Positions 9,512 to 17,988 are shown, numbered from the stretch's first letter. The stretch: DNA of 64,000 nucleotides from Blastococcus sp. TF02A-30 (GCF_003319185.1 NZ_QOHJ01000003.1:310001-374000); one strand, 5' to 3'. A program made the numbers and translations. The notes: generated by a model from the letters alone, not told the origin.

Positions 9512-11503
9512 GTGCCCGCACCACGCACGCCCGTCCGCCCTGCCTCCTCCCGTGCCACCTCCGCTGCCCGCTCCGCGACCCGGCCGGTGGTCAGCGCCCG
9601 CGAGGCGCAGGCCCTCCGCGAGGCCCTCGCCCTGCGCCAGGCGCTGGCCGCCCGACCCGACCTCACTCCCGAGCAGGTGGCCGCCGCGCGCGCCGCCGTC
9701 GCGGCGAGGAAGCCCACCGCCGCGAAGCGGCCCGCCCCGAAGAAGCGCCCCGCCGCTGCGAGGAAGCGACCCGCCGCGAAGAAGCGGCCGTCCGGTACGC
9801 GGCCCGCCGGCACGCGCGCGGCCGCCGCGCGCACCGGCTCGAGCTGGTCCACCCGGCTCGGCGTCGTCGCCCTGAGCACCCTGCTGCTCCCCGCCGCCCT
9901 GGCTCTCGTGCTGCCCGGCGCCGGCACGCCGGAGGACGGGCCGCAGGACGTCACCACCCTGGCCCTGACCGCCCGCAGCTCGCTGCTGGAGCAGGCCGAC
10001 ACCTACCACCAGCTGGAGGCGCGGGCCGGGCAGGAACGCACCGCCCTGCAGCAGGCGCGGGACGCCGAGGGTGCCGCCCGCGCCGCGGTCGCCGCCCAGC
10101 AGCACGCCGTGGGCACCACCGCCGCCGCGCTGTACCGGGCGCCGGCCACCAGCCGCTTCCCGGTCCTCGGCCTCAGCGCCGGCGACCCGTCGTCCACCCC
10201 CGACGTGCTCTTCCGGGCTGCGCTCGCCGACCGGGCCGAGCGCGCGCGGGAGGAGTACGTCGTCCGGGCCGAGCGCACCGTCGCCGCCCTGGAGGCGGCC
10301 CAGCGGCGCGTCGCCGACGCCGAGGCGGCCGTCGCCGCCGCCGAAGCCGAGGTCGAGGCGGTGCTGTCCGCCGTCCGCCGTCAGGTCGACGGCCTCGGCA
10401 CCGACGTCACCGGCGTGCTGGCCGGTCTGGGCCCCATCCCCGCCGCCGGGGAGCAGCAGGCCCGCAACCAGGCCGCCGTGCAGCGCTGGCAGCAGTACCT
10501 CGCCGGCCTCACCGCCGCGGGCATCGAGCCACCCGCAGCCGCCGAGCTCACCGACCTCGCGGACCTGCCGGCCGGGCTCTCCCCCGCGCTGGACGCCGCC
10601 GGTCAGCCGATCCCGGGCGTGGCCTGGGCCGTGATCGGCAGCAGCCCGGTCACCGTGCTGCCCGCGGAGACGGTGGCCGCGGTGAGCAACGCCTTCTCCC
10701 AGCTCGGCAAGCCCTTCGTCGCCGGCACCGCCGGCCCCGAGACCTACGACTGCGGCGGCTTCACCGCCGCCTCGTGGCTGCTGGCCGGCTACGCGCTGCC
10801 CGCGACGCCGCAGGAGCAGTGGACGTCCGGTGCCCCCGTGCCGGTGGACCGGCTGCAGGTCGGCGACCTCGTCTTCTCCCCCGGCGGCCAGGACGTCGGC
10901 CTGTACCTGGGCGACGGCGACGTGCTGGGCGCGTCCGCCGCCACCTACCAGGTGGGCGTGCGCTCGATGGCCGCCGACTCCACCGCCGTCCGCGTGCCCC
11001 TGGCCGCCCCGGCCGAGCCGAACGCCGCCCTGGCCGTCGGTGAGACCACCGGTCCGTGCGGCGCCCCGCTGCCGCAGCCGGGCATCGCCAGCCCCGAGTG
11101 GGGCGGCTGGAGCAACGGCCGGATCCCGGTCCAGGCCCTGTGCCAGCTCGGCGTCTACCAGCACGCGCTGCGCTGCGACGCCGCCGCCGGGTACGCGCAG
11201 ATGAGCGACGCCTTCCAGGCGCAGTTCGGCACACCGCTGTGCATCACCGACTCCTACCGGTCGGTGGGCTCGCAGATGGCCGCCTTCCGCGCCAAGCCGA
11301 AGCTGGCCGCCGTGCCCGGGACGTCCAACCACGGGTGGGCGCTGGCGGTGGACCTGTGCGGCGGCATCAACATCGCCGGGACCCCGCAGTGGACCTGGAT
11401 GACCGCCAACGCAGGCCGCTTCGGCTTCGTCCAGCCCGCCTGGGCCGCGCCGGGTGGCGAGAAGCCCGAACCCTGGCACTGGGAGTACGGCTACATCTCC
11501 TGA
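9512..11503 (+). CDS. membrane-anchored NlpC/P60-like and VanY (M15) cell-wall protein
   Basis: The 663-residue protein has a basic, Ala/Lys/Arg/Pro-rich cytoplasmic N-terminus (about 1-110), one membrane helix (about 113-132), and a coiled coil with Ala-rich heptads (about 145-300). An NlpC/P60-like domain (about 385-490) and a C-terminal D-Ala-D-Ala carboxypeptidase fold follow. The VanY part keeps all ligands: His607 and Asp614 (SNHGWALAVDL), Glu658 and His656 (PWHWEY). The NlpC/P60 part keeps Cys414 (YDCGGF), but the usual His of HVGIYLG is Asp461 and the second His is Gly473, so it is probably inactive. It may trim stem peptides in the wall. The GTG at 9512 follows GGGAGAC. It is not coupled to the flagellar genes. 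Confidence 0.8.
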   Translation: MPAPRTPVRPASSRATSAARSATRPVVSAREAQALREALALRQALAARPDLTPEQVAAARAAVAARKPTAAKRPAPKKRPAAARKRPAAKKRPSGTRPAGTRAAAARTGSSWSTRLGVVALSTLLLPAALALVLPGAGTPEDGPQDVTTLALTARSSLLEQADTYHQLEARAGQERTALQQARDAEGAARAAVAAQQHAVGTTAAALYRAPATSRFPVLGLSAGDPSSTPDVLFRAALADRAERAREEYVVRAERTVAALEAAQRRVADAEAAVAAAEAEVEAVLSAVRRQVDGLGTDVTGVLAGLGPIPAAGEQQARNQAAVQRWQQYLAGLTAAGIEPPAAAELTDLADLPAGLSPALDAAGQPIPGVAWAVIGSSPVTVLPAETVAAVSNAFSQLGKPFVAGTAGPETYDCGGFTAASWLLAGYALPATPQEQWTSGAPVPVDRLQVGDLVFSPGGQDVGLYLGDGDVLGASAATYQVGVRSMAADSTAVRVPLAAPAEPNAALAVGETTGPCGAPLPQPGIASPEWGGWSNGRIPVQALCQLGVYQHALRCDAAAGYAQMSDAFQAQFGTPLCITDSYRSVGSQMAAFRAKPKLAAVPGTSNHGWALAVDLCGGINIAGTPQWTWMTANAGRFGFVQPAWAAPGGEKPEPWHWEYGYIS

Positions 11504-11562
11504 CCAGGGCTTGCGTCATGGCCTCGCCGTCGGGCCCTCGCCGGGCGGGGACGCGGCGTCCG

Positions 11563-12330
11563 TCACCAGCCCCAGGGCAGGTCGGCGAGCTCCGTCCAGG
11601 GCAGCGTGACGCTCGGCTCGCAGGACTCCCCCGCCAGCCGGGCGGCGACCCCGCGCCCGGCGCAGGCGACCGGGTGGTGCGGCGTCACGACCACGTGCAT
11701 GTCCGGCATGGCCAGGCCGGTGGCGGCGATCCGGTCGATCAGCAGCTCCGGCGCGACCAGCGCGGCGGTGGCCAGCACCGGCACGGTCCGGTGCGACCAC
11801 AGCGCCACCGGTCCCTCGACCCGCAGCTGCAGCTCGACGTCGTGCGCGCGGCCCAGCGCCGCCGAGCGGGCACGGTGGCGCTCGGCCGGCCCGGCCGCCG
11901 GCGACGGGACCCACGCCACGGCCAGGTCCCCGCGGCGCACGACGACCCGCCAGGCGACGGCCGTCGACGCCGGATCGGTCCAGTCGAGGACCGCGATGCC
12001 CTCGCGGGCCGCCGAGGCGTCGGTCACCGGACGGGCGTCCACCCAGGCGGCGAGCGCGGCGGCGATGCCCTCGGGAGTCGGTGCGACGCCGGCCCGCGTC
12101 ATGTCGTCGGCGAGCTCCCCGGCGGCGATGCGGGTGCTGCGCTCGTCCTCCTCCACGACCAGCTGGGAGCCGGCGCCGGGCCGGCGCAGCACCTCGGCGC
12201 GCAGCCCGTCCACGGCGAGCTCGGGCAGCAGCGCCGTCGCGACGTCGAGCAGGTCGACGACGTCCACCCGCACCGGGCGCAGGCGCTGGAGCAGACCGGC
12301 GGACGAGCCCCCGAACCGGAACTGGCTCAT
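11563..12330 (-). CDS. hypothetical protein, 255 residues
   Basis: The protein starts MSQFRFGGSSAGLLQRLRPV and has an alpha/beta composition with no signal peptide, membrane helix or motif I recognise; the C-terminus is Trp-rich (LPWTELADLPWGW). It has two cysteines late in the sequence (PVACAGRG, GESCEPS). Its ATG overlaps the stop of the gene upstream (ATGA), so the two are translationally coupled and probably work together. It converges with the hydrolase gene. The function is unknown; its place next to the flagellar arm is the only clue. Confidence 0.7.
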   Translation of the reverse strand: MSQFRFGGSSAGLLQRLRPVRVDVVDLLDVATALLPELAVDGLRAEVLRRPGAGSQLVVEEDERSTRIAAGELADDMTRAGVAPTPEGIAAALAAWVDARPVTDASAAREGIAVLDWTDPASTAVAWRVVVRRGDLAVAWVPSPAAGPAERHRARSAALGRAHDVELQLRVEGPVALWSHRTVPVLATAALVAPELLIDRIAATGLAMPDMHVVVTPHHPVACAGRGVAARLAGESCEPSVTLPWTELADLPWGW

Positions 12331-12674
12331 GCCCGGTCGTCCCCTCGCAGGCGGGCCCGCAGCGCCTCCGGGAGCGCGGGCAGGGCCAGGACCGCGGTGA
12401 GCTCCGGATCGCTGAGCCGGACCGGCAGCACGTCGGGGTCCCAGCCGGTGGCCAGCCGGACCCGGGCGGCCGAGGCCGGCCACACCGCGTCGCGGGCGGC
12501 GGCCACGTGCAGCTCGGTGAGCACGTCCTCGAGGTGGATCGCGGCGACCGGGTGCACCCGCGGGTCGGCGAACGCGGCACGGACGGCGGTCGCCAGGGCG
12601 GTGCGCTCGTCGGCGGCCAGCCAGTGCGGCACGAGCACCGGCGGCACCGGGTCCCCCGCGGGAAGGGCGGTCAC
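12327..12674 (-). CDS. hypothetical protein, 115 residues, coupled to the next gene
   Basis: This small protein of unknown family reads VPHWLAADERTALATAVRAA, DPRVHPVAAIHLEDVLTELH and a C-terminal LPALPEALRARLRG. It is mostly helical with no membrane segment. I use the GTG at 12674; the open frame runs upstream to 12875 but that part is Pro/Arg-rich and crosses the region before the hairpin. ATGA coupling to the 255-residue gene supports it being real. A GCCGATAT on the same strand (12751-12744) lies upstream but has no good -35 partner. Confidence 0.6.
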   Translation of the reverse strand: MTALPAGDPVPPVLVPHWLAADERTALATAVRAAFADPRVHPVAAIHLEDVLTELHVAAARDAVWPASAARVRLATGWDPDVLPVRLSDPELTAVLALPALPEALRARLRGDDRA

Positions 12675-12870
12675 CGGTCGCCGTCCCGCACGGTCCCCGC
12701 CGGCAGCGCGCGGGCGGTGGGGGGACGGGGGGTCACGCCCTGGATATCGGCAGCGCAGGGGCCCGATGGACCCCTTTCCAGCAGGAAATCCGCGACGCAC
12801 CGTCACCGGTACGCCGTCCGGCGGCCGGCGCGGCGTCACCCGGGCGGGCGCCGGGCGGTGTCCGCTGATC

Positions 12871-12930
12871 ATCACGACGGACCGGGCGGGCCCTCGACGT
12901 CGGTCTAGGGCCCGCCCGGTCCGTCGTGAT
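12871..12930 (-). terminator. very long perfect hairpin at the end of the flagellar minus-strand arm
   Basis: The arms 12871-12894 and 12907-12930 are perfect 24-base complements with a 12-base loop. The hairpin lies 26 bases beyond the stop of the sigma-like gene, where a terminator is expected. No U tract follows. Its length is unusual for a simple terminator; it could also act as a boundary or be bound by a protein. Confidence 0.7.
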
Positions 12931-12956
12931 CTCGGCGAGGGCGACCAGGGGCGAGC

Positions 12957-14057
12957 TCAGTCGGCGAGTTCGGACAGGCGGGTCTTGAGGGCCTTCTCGA
13001 CCCGGTCGGCGTAGACGTTCATGTTGCGCACCGAGGTGTTGAGCTCCGAGGAGAGCTGCGTCTTGGTCTGCCCGCCCCAGGTGGTCAGGTACCAGGTCGC
13101 CCAGCCCAGGACGTTCGGCTGGCCGGCGCGCTGGTCGCGGCGGGCGGTCGGGTCCGGGGCGCAGGCCGCGGTCAGCGCGTGCGAGAGCAGCGTCTGCTCC
13201 GCCTCACCCATGATCTCGTCGGGCGCCTCGGAGGAGTCGGGCAGCAGGATCTCGGTCGAGTCCGGGCCGCCGTCCAGCGACTGCAGGTTGCGCAGCCCGT
13301 TCAGGGTCGCGACCGTCTGGGAGTTGCGGCGCAGCGTGGCCACGCTCTGCCCCATGAAGGCGGCGAGCTCCTTCTCGCTGGGCCGGCGCTGGTGCTCGGC
13401 GATGAACGACGCGATCGCCTTCTGCTGCTTGTGCTCGGTGTCGGCCGCGGTCCGGCCGTGCGCGTTGCGCCCCAGGTCGTGCACCCACTTGGACAGCTGG
13501 GTGGCCAGGAAGGCGCCGAACGGCACGCCCTTGGTCTCGTCGTACTGCGCGACCGCCTTGAGCACCCACTCGAACACCTGCTGCCCGAGGTCGTCGGGGT
13601 CGGGCAGGTGCAGCCGGATCGTGCTCATGTTGCGCTGCAGCCGCTTGAGGCTGACCGGGCCGTAGTGGCGGCACAGCTGGTCGAGGAAGGCCGGCGGCAG
13701 GTCACGCGGGTCGCGGCGGCGGACGTCGGTCTCGGCGCGCAGCCCGATGGTAGTGGTGCCGTGCCCGGCGCACCAGGCCTTGACCCAGTCGGCCAGCACC
13801 GACGCCGAGCCGCGGGCGCCGTCGACGCGGTAGAGGCCGTCGCCCTGGTCGTAGGTGACGGTGACGCCGTCGGGCAGCTCGGCGCGGAACTCGTCGAGCG
13901 GGAGCTCGCGGTCCACCCGGAAGTGGACGCGGTCGCGGGCGGTGATGGGCGCGAGCACCCACCCGTCCGCCTCCGGGATGCCGCCGAAGACCAGCGGCTG
14001 GCGGAGACGGGCACGGTTGTCGAGAGCGGTCGGGGAGGACGAGAAGCGGTCGGACAC
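12957..14057 (-). CDS. divergent sigma-70-family regulator with a novel N-terminal domain
   Basis: The 366-residue protein resembles a sigma factor from about residue 140 on. A region 2-like stretch (DDLGQQVFEWVLKAVAQYD, GVPFGAFLATQLSKWVHDLG) matches the order seen in FliA. A region 3-like helix follows (IASFIAEHQRRPSEKELAAF, ending LQSLD), and a region 4-like C-terminal helix-turn-helix (QTKTQLSSELNTSVRNMNVY). The first 105 residues form an alpha/beta domain I do not recognise. The GTG start follows CCAGGAG. It ends the minus-strand flagellar arm, 71 bases after the 155-residue gene. A role as motility regulator is inferred from context; it could also be a former sigma factor that only binds DNA. 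Confidence 0.65.
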   Translation of the reverse strand: MSDRFSSSPTALDNRARLRQPLVFGGIPEADGWVLAPITARDRVHFRVDRELPLDEFRAELPDGVTVTYDQGDGLYRVDGARGSASVLADWVKAWCAGHGTTTIGLRAETDVRRRDPRDLPPAFLDQLCRHYGPVSLKRLQRNMSTIRLHLPDPDDLGQQVFEWVLKAVAQYDETKGVPFGAFLATQLSKWVHDLGRNAHGRTAADTEHKQQKAIASFIAEHQRRPSEKELAAFMGQSVATLRRNSQTVATLNGLRNLQSLDGGPDSTEILLPDSSEAPDEIMGEAEQTLLSHALTAACAPDPTARRDQRAGQPNVLGWATWYLTTWGGQTKTQLSSELNTSVRNMNVYADRVEKALKTRLSELAD

Positions 14058-14128
14058 CGGAACTCCTGGCGGTACGGGGAAGAGAGGACCTCGGGGAAGG
14101 AGGCCCCGCGAAGCTCGGGAGACGGCCG

Positions 14129-14596
14129 TCAGGCCGGGATCCGCTCACCCGGGCCGGCAGCCCGGGGAGCAGGGACGGCGGGCAGCGCCTCGAGGACGTC
14201 GGCGGCGGTCGCGCCGCGGTCGGCACGCTCGATGAGGAGCGCTGCGGCGGCGCGCTCGGCCTCGCTGGGCTCGGCCACGTAGACCGGCATGTGGTCGTAG
14301 AGCCCGGTGAACATCTCGCTCACGAACGCGTAGGCGGCCTGCGCCTGCGGCGAGAACTTGGCGACGCCGGCTCGCGGGCCGAGCTCCACGCCGACGGTGA
14401 CCCGGACGACGCGGTCGTCCTTGCTCAGCCCCGTGACGGCGAAGGACACCTGGTCGTGCTGCGCGGCCAGCGTCGAGAGGGCGGCCAGGCACTTCCGGGT
14501 CGCACCACGACGCGGCCGGAGCTGCACGTGGACGACCACGGTCTCCTGCTCGCCCTGGTCGACGCCGTTCTGCGCGTTGGATGCACTGTGTTGCAT
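14129..14596 (-). CDS. hypothetical protein in the flagellar arm, 155 residues
   Basis: The soluble alpha/beta protein has a disordered N-terminus (MQHSASNAQNG), a beta-rich middle (ETVVVHVQLRPRRGATRK, VSFAVTGLSKDDRVVRVTVG) and the stretch FSPQAQAAYAFVSEMFTGLY. An Ala/Pro tail follows. I do not recognise the family. The ATG has AGGGGGC eight bases upstream. It lies between csrA and the sigma-like gene in the same direction, so it may be a partner of that regulator; this is inference. Positions 14597-14797 upstream hold no gene and no promoter I can support. Confidence 0.7.
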   Translation of the reverse strand: MQHSASNAQNGVDQGEQETVVVHVQLRPRRGATRKCLAALSTLAAQHDQVSFAVTGLSKDDRVVRVTVGVELGPRAGVAKFSPQAQAAYAFVSEMFTGLYDHMPVYVAEPSEAERAAAALLIERADRGATAADVLEALPAVPAPRAAGPGERIPA

Positions 14597-14797
14597 GGTG
14601 ATCGCCCCCTGTCACTTGCTTGGGGAGAAATCTGCCGCATGCAAGCCGCCACGAGGGCACAAGACTCGCCGTGCCCTACGCAGTTGTGAGGGGGCGACTT
14701 CGGCAGAAGTTGCCCGTGTCGGCCGCTGTCAGCGGGCAGACCGGGACACGCGGGCGACCTCTGCCAAAACCATGCCCCCGACCGCCATGCAGATCTG

Positions 14798-15085
14798 TCA
14801 GGCCTGCAGCTGCTCGCCGCCCTGTGCCGCCGCCGGGTCGGCCTCCGGGGTCGCGGGGGCCACGGGCGCGAACGCCGCCAGTGCGCCGAGCGTGTCCGCG
14901 GTGACCTGGGCGGCGAGGAGGTTGGCCTCGACGATCTGCCGGTAGACCTCCTCGCGGTGGATCGCGATCTCGCGCGGGGCCTTGAAGCCGAGCCGGACCG
15001 TGCCGCCGCGCACCTCGACGACGTGGACCTCGATGTCGTCGCCGATGCGGATGGTCTCGCCGACGCTGCGGGTGAGTGTGAGCAC
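14798..15085 (-). CDS. csrA: carbon storage regulator CsrA, extended C-terminus
   Basis: CsrA is a small dimeric RNA-binding protein that blocks or stabilises mRNAs at GGA sites. The 95-residue product has the full core (LTLTRSVGETIRIGDDIEV, VRLGFKAPREIAIHREEVY) in about 60 residues, then an Ala/Pro-rich tail of about 30 residues that typical CsrA proteins lack. The GTG at 15085 follows GGAGGGG with five bases spacing. It lies 68 bases after fliW, the same order as in Bacillus subtilis, where FliW sequesters CsrA and CsrA represses flagellin translation. The likely target here is the fliC leader. Confidence 0.95.
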   Translation of the reverse strand: MLTLTRSVGETIRIGDDIEVHVVEVRGGTVRLGFKAPREIAIHREEVYRQIVEANLLAAQVTADTLGALAAFAPVAPATPEADPAAAQGGEQLQA

Positions 15086-15153
15086 GTGTACCCCTCCATG
15101 GGTTGTGTGGCCGTCCGTGGCTGCGCGCGGCGGTGTCGCCGCCCGCGGATTCT

Positions 15154-15182
15154 CTATCGGCGCATGGGCCGCCGGACCGGAT
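15154..15182 (-). promoter_or_regulatory. possible sigma-28-type promoter of csrA
   Basis: On the complement, ATCCGG (15182-15177) and GCCGATAG (15161-15154) are separated by exactly 15 bases, as in the other flagellar promoters. The -35 is weaker than elsewhere. The -10 overlaps the fliW stop codon, about 70 bases before csrA. Confidence 0.4.
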
Positions 15183-15618
15183 GGGTGCCGTCGGGCAGGA
15201 GCACCTGCCGTGCGCGCGCGGTGGTCTCGTTCACCACGACCGGGGCCCGCAGGTTCGCGGTGGCGGCCGTGACGTCCCCGTCCGGGATGGTCACCAGGCA
15301 GTAGACGCGTGCGTCGTCGGCCGGGGCGAGGCCGAGCTCCGCGCGCGCCGCCGCCGGGAGGACCGGGGCGTACTCCGGGAAGTACGCCGCCGCGGGCACC
15401 GCGACGAACCGCGGACCGTCGGGGGCGACGGCCTGCAGCCACCACAGCAGACCCGTGCCGTCGGCCGGGACCAGCGCGTAGTCCCGGTGCGCCGGGAAGC
15501 CCGGCAGCGGCTCGGTCAGGGACAGGACCTGCACCGCTGGGGCGGCGGCGGGCGTCCGGACCGGCGCGCTCGCGGGGGTGGGCGAGCGGTTGGCCAGGAC
15601 GGCGGGGCACGGCGTCAT
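15154..15618 (-). CDS. fliW: flagellar assembly factor FliW
   Basis: FliW is the flagellin-binding antagonist of CsrA. The 154-residue product has the family features LPGFPAHRDYALVPADG, LWWLQAVAPDGPRFVAVPA, DDARVYCLVTIPDGD and TANLRAPVVVNETTARARQV. I chose the ATG at 15618 because GAGGAGG lies eight bases upstream; the GTG at 15627 overlaps that site. It sits between flgL and csrA in the minus-strand arm. Confidence 0.92.
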   Translation of the reverse strand: MTPCPAVLANRSPTPASAPVRTPAAAPAVQVLSLTEPLPGFPAHRDYALVPADGTGLLWWLQAVAPDGPRFVAVPAAAYFPEYAPVLPAAARAELGLAPADDARVYCLVTIPDGDVTAATANLRAPVVVNETTARARQVLLPDGTHPVRRPMRR

Positions 15619-15661
15619 GCGGTGCACCTCCTCGGGCGGGCGAGGGCGGGGGGGCCGGACA

Positions 15662-16564
15662 TCAGCGGAGGTAGTCCAGGAGCGTGGGGGAGATGACCTT
15701 CGCCGTCGCGGCGAGCGCTGCCTCGTAACCGGTCTTCTGCATCTCGAGGTTCATGATCGTCTCGGGTAGGTCGATGTTCTCCGTCTCGGCGAGCTGCGAC
15801 TGGAGGATCAACTTCCGGTCGGCGTTGATCTGCTCGACCCGCTCCAAGCGGGAGGCGCGGGCGCCAATGTCGGCCACGGCGCCCTGCATGGTCTTCAGGA
15901 CGTCGTCCAGCTTGCCGAGCTGCCCCTGGAGGGCCGTGTGGTCGTCGGCCCGCAGGGCATCGGCGATCCCGCCCACGACGGCGAACAGGTCGTCCGCCCC
16001 GGCTCCGAATGCCTCCGGGCCGCTGAGATCCACGCGCAGCAACTCGCTGTCCGAGACCCGGCGGGTGACCGTGCCCGCGGTGACGCCAGGCGTCACCGCG
16101 GTGCCGATGTAGGTGCCGGCGGGGTCGTAGGCGTTGGGCCCTGCGGTGACCCCGCCGAACAGCGGCCGCCCCATGACCTTGGTGTTGGCCATGTTGAGCA
16201 GCCCCTCGCGCAGCGACGCCACCTCGGTGGCCAGCGCCTGCTGGCTGGTCGTGGAGACCGCGCCTTCGTTGAGGCCCTGGACGGTGAGGTCACGCACCCG
16301 CTGGGTCATGTTCATCATGTCCAGCAGGGTCGAGCTGCCCTGTTCCAGCCAGCTCTTCGCGTCGGTGACGTTGCGCGCCTGCTGCGCCACCGACGCCTGC
16401 TCGGCACGGGTCTGCATGGCCCGGTTGGTGGCTGTCGGCGAGTCCGACGGCTTGTTGACGAGCCGGCCCGAGGTGAGCTGGTTCTGCAGCCGGCCCAGGG
16501 CGTCGAGGTTGCGGTTGAGCCCCTGCAGGCTGGTGAGCGTGACCGCCCGCTGCGTGATGCGCAC
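15662..16564 (-). CDS. flgL: flagellar hook-filament junction protein FlgL
   Basis: FlgL (HAP3) links hook to filament together with FlgK. The 300-residue product starts MRITQRAVTLTSLQGLN with the flagellin-like N-terminal helix (LDALGRLQNQLTSGRLVNKP) and ends with the matching C-terminal helix (NLEMQKTGYEAALAATAKV, TLLDYLR). The middle is short. The length is normal for the family. It starts five bases after the flgK stop, in one operon with flgN and flgK. Confidence 0.94.
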   Translation of the reverse strand: MRITQRAVTLTSLQGLNRNLDALGRLQNQLTSGRLVNKPSDSPTATNRAMQTRAEQASVAQQARNVTDAKSWLEQGSSTLLDMMNMTQRVRDLTVQGLNEGAVSTTSQQALATEVASLREGLLNMANTKVMGRPLFGGVTAGPNAYDPAGTYIGTAVTPGVTAGTVTRRVSDSELLRVDLSGPEAFGAGADDLFAVVGGIADALRADDHTALQGQLGKLDDVLKTMQGAVADIGARASRLERVEQINADRKLILQSQLAETENIDLPETIMNLEMQKTGYEAALAATAKVISPTLLDYLR

Positions 16565-16569
16565 TCAGA

Positions 16570-17988
16570 TCACAGCCCCACGCGGCCGGTGCGGTTGATC
16601 AGCACGTCGAGCATCTCGTCGATCGCGGTCACCAGTCGCCCGGCCGCCGAGTAGGCGTGCTGGAACGAGAGCATGTTGGTCATCTCCTCGTCGATGTTCA
16701 CGCCGGCGACCGACTCCCTGGCGGCGTCCACCTGCGTGGTGATGACCGCCTGGATGTCGACGTTGCGGTTGGCCGTGGCCGCCTCGACGCCGAGCTGGAC
16801 GACGAGCTTCCGGTAGTTGGCGTCCGGGCCCGACGGGGCGTTGCGCAGCTGGGCGATCCGGTCGGCGTTGCTGTTGTCCGTGTTCGCCCCACCGGTGATG
16901 ACCGAGGCCGCGATGCGGGCGGGGTCGATGATCGCCACGCGGATGGTGGCGGCGGTGATCGCGCCGCCGTCAGCGGAGTCGAAGACCGCTCCACCCGGGT
17001 TCCCGAGCTTGTCGGACGTGGGGTTGGTGGGCGAGTTGACGTGGAGCCCGTTCACGGCGTCGGCGACACCCTTGGCCAGCTGGTCGAGTTCCTTCTGGTA
17101 CTTGGGAAAGGTCCCGTTCAGCACACCGACCTGCCCGGCCGCCGTGCCGTCGGCCGCGACTGTGTAGCCGCCGACCGCGGTGACCAACCGGACCGGGTTT
17201 CCCGCCGTGTCGCCCATGTCCAGGCCGCCGGCGACGGCCAGCTTGGCGGCGCTTGCGCCGCCGACGATGGTGACCCCGCCCACGACGACGTCGAGCATGC
17301 CGTCCTTGCCCTGGCGGACGGTGGCGCCGACCTGGTCGGCCAGCTGCATGACCAGCACGTCGCGCTGGTCGGCCAGGTCGTTGGCGGGCAGGCCGGTCTG
17401 GGTGGCCCGCTGGATCGCCTGGTTGAGGTCGGCGATCGTCGCTGCGGCCGCGTTGACGTCCTTGACCAGGACGGTGAGGTTCTCACGTGTCTGCTTCCAC
17501 TGCGCGTCGAGCGAGGCGGAGGCGAAGTGGAGTCCGCCGACCAGGGTCTGCATCTGCTGCAGCGCCTGGGCGCGGGCGGCATCGGTGTCGGGGTTGTTCG
17601 CGACGGCCTCCCAGCCGTCCCACACGTCGGTGAGCATGCTCTGCAGGCCCTGGTCCCCGGGCTCGCGGAACGCGGTCTCCACCTGCTCCAGAGCGCCGGC
17701 CTCGACGGCTTGGCGGGCGTAGTTGGCGTGCTCGGTGTGCCCGCGCCCTTCCAGGAAGACGTCGCGGATGCGCGTGATGTCGTCGGCCGACACCCCGCCA
17801 CCGATGCCGTCGCTGGTGGAGTAGAAGGCCGGCACCGCGCTGCCGCCGATGGCCTGCATGTCCGCGCGCTGGCGGCTGTAACCGTTGGTGTTGACGTTGG
17901 CGATGTTCTGCCCGGTGACGTCGAGCGCGCGCCGCTGCGCCCAGAGGGACGTCGTCGCGGCGTTGAGCCCGGAGAAGGTGCCGCTCAC
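16570..17988 (-). CDS. flgK: flagellar hook-associated protein FlgK
   Basis: FlgK (HAP1) is the first hook-filament junction protein. The 472-residue product has the N-terminal rod/hook-family motif (LDVTGQNIANVNTNGYSRQR) and the C-terminal signature (GVNIDEEMTNMLSFQHAYSA, AIDEMLDVLINRTGRVG). A GTGA overlap couples it to flgN, its chaperone. The length is near that of compact FlgK proteins. Confidence 0.95.
   Translation of the reverse strand: MSGTFSGLNAATTSLWAQRRALDVTGQNIANVNTNGYSRQRADMQAIGGSAVPAFYSTSDGIGGGVSADDITRIRDVFLEGRGHTEHANYARQAVEAGALEQVETAFREPGDQGLQSMLTDVWDGWEAVANNPDTDAARAQALQQMQTLVGGLHFASASLDAQWKQTRENLTVLVKDVNAAAATIADLNQAIQRATQTGLPANDLADQRDVLVMQLADQVGATVRQGKDGMLDVVVGGVTIVGGASAAKLAVAGGLDMGDTAGNPVRLVTAVGGYTVAADGTAAGQVGVLNGTFPKYQKELDQLAKGVADAVNGLHVNSPTNPTSDKLGNPGGAVFDSADGGAITAATIRVAIIDPARIAASVITGGANTDNSNADRIAQLRNAPSGPDANYRKLVVQLGVEAATANRNVDIQAVITTQVDAARESVAGVNIDEEMTNMLSFQHAYSAAGRLVTAIDEMLDVLINRTGRVGL

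Noticed and set aside
10741-10930. Frameshift explaining the missing histidines in the NlpC/P60-like domain
   Set aside because: The frame is continuous and the flanking motif residues (VGLYLGDG) align on both sides, so the changes are substitutions.
12744-12751. GCCGATAT on the minus strand as promoter of the 115-residue gene
   Set aside because: At 15 bases spacing the -35 would be GGTCCA; nothing better occurs at 14 or 16, so the claim rests on eight bases only.
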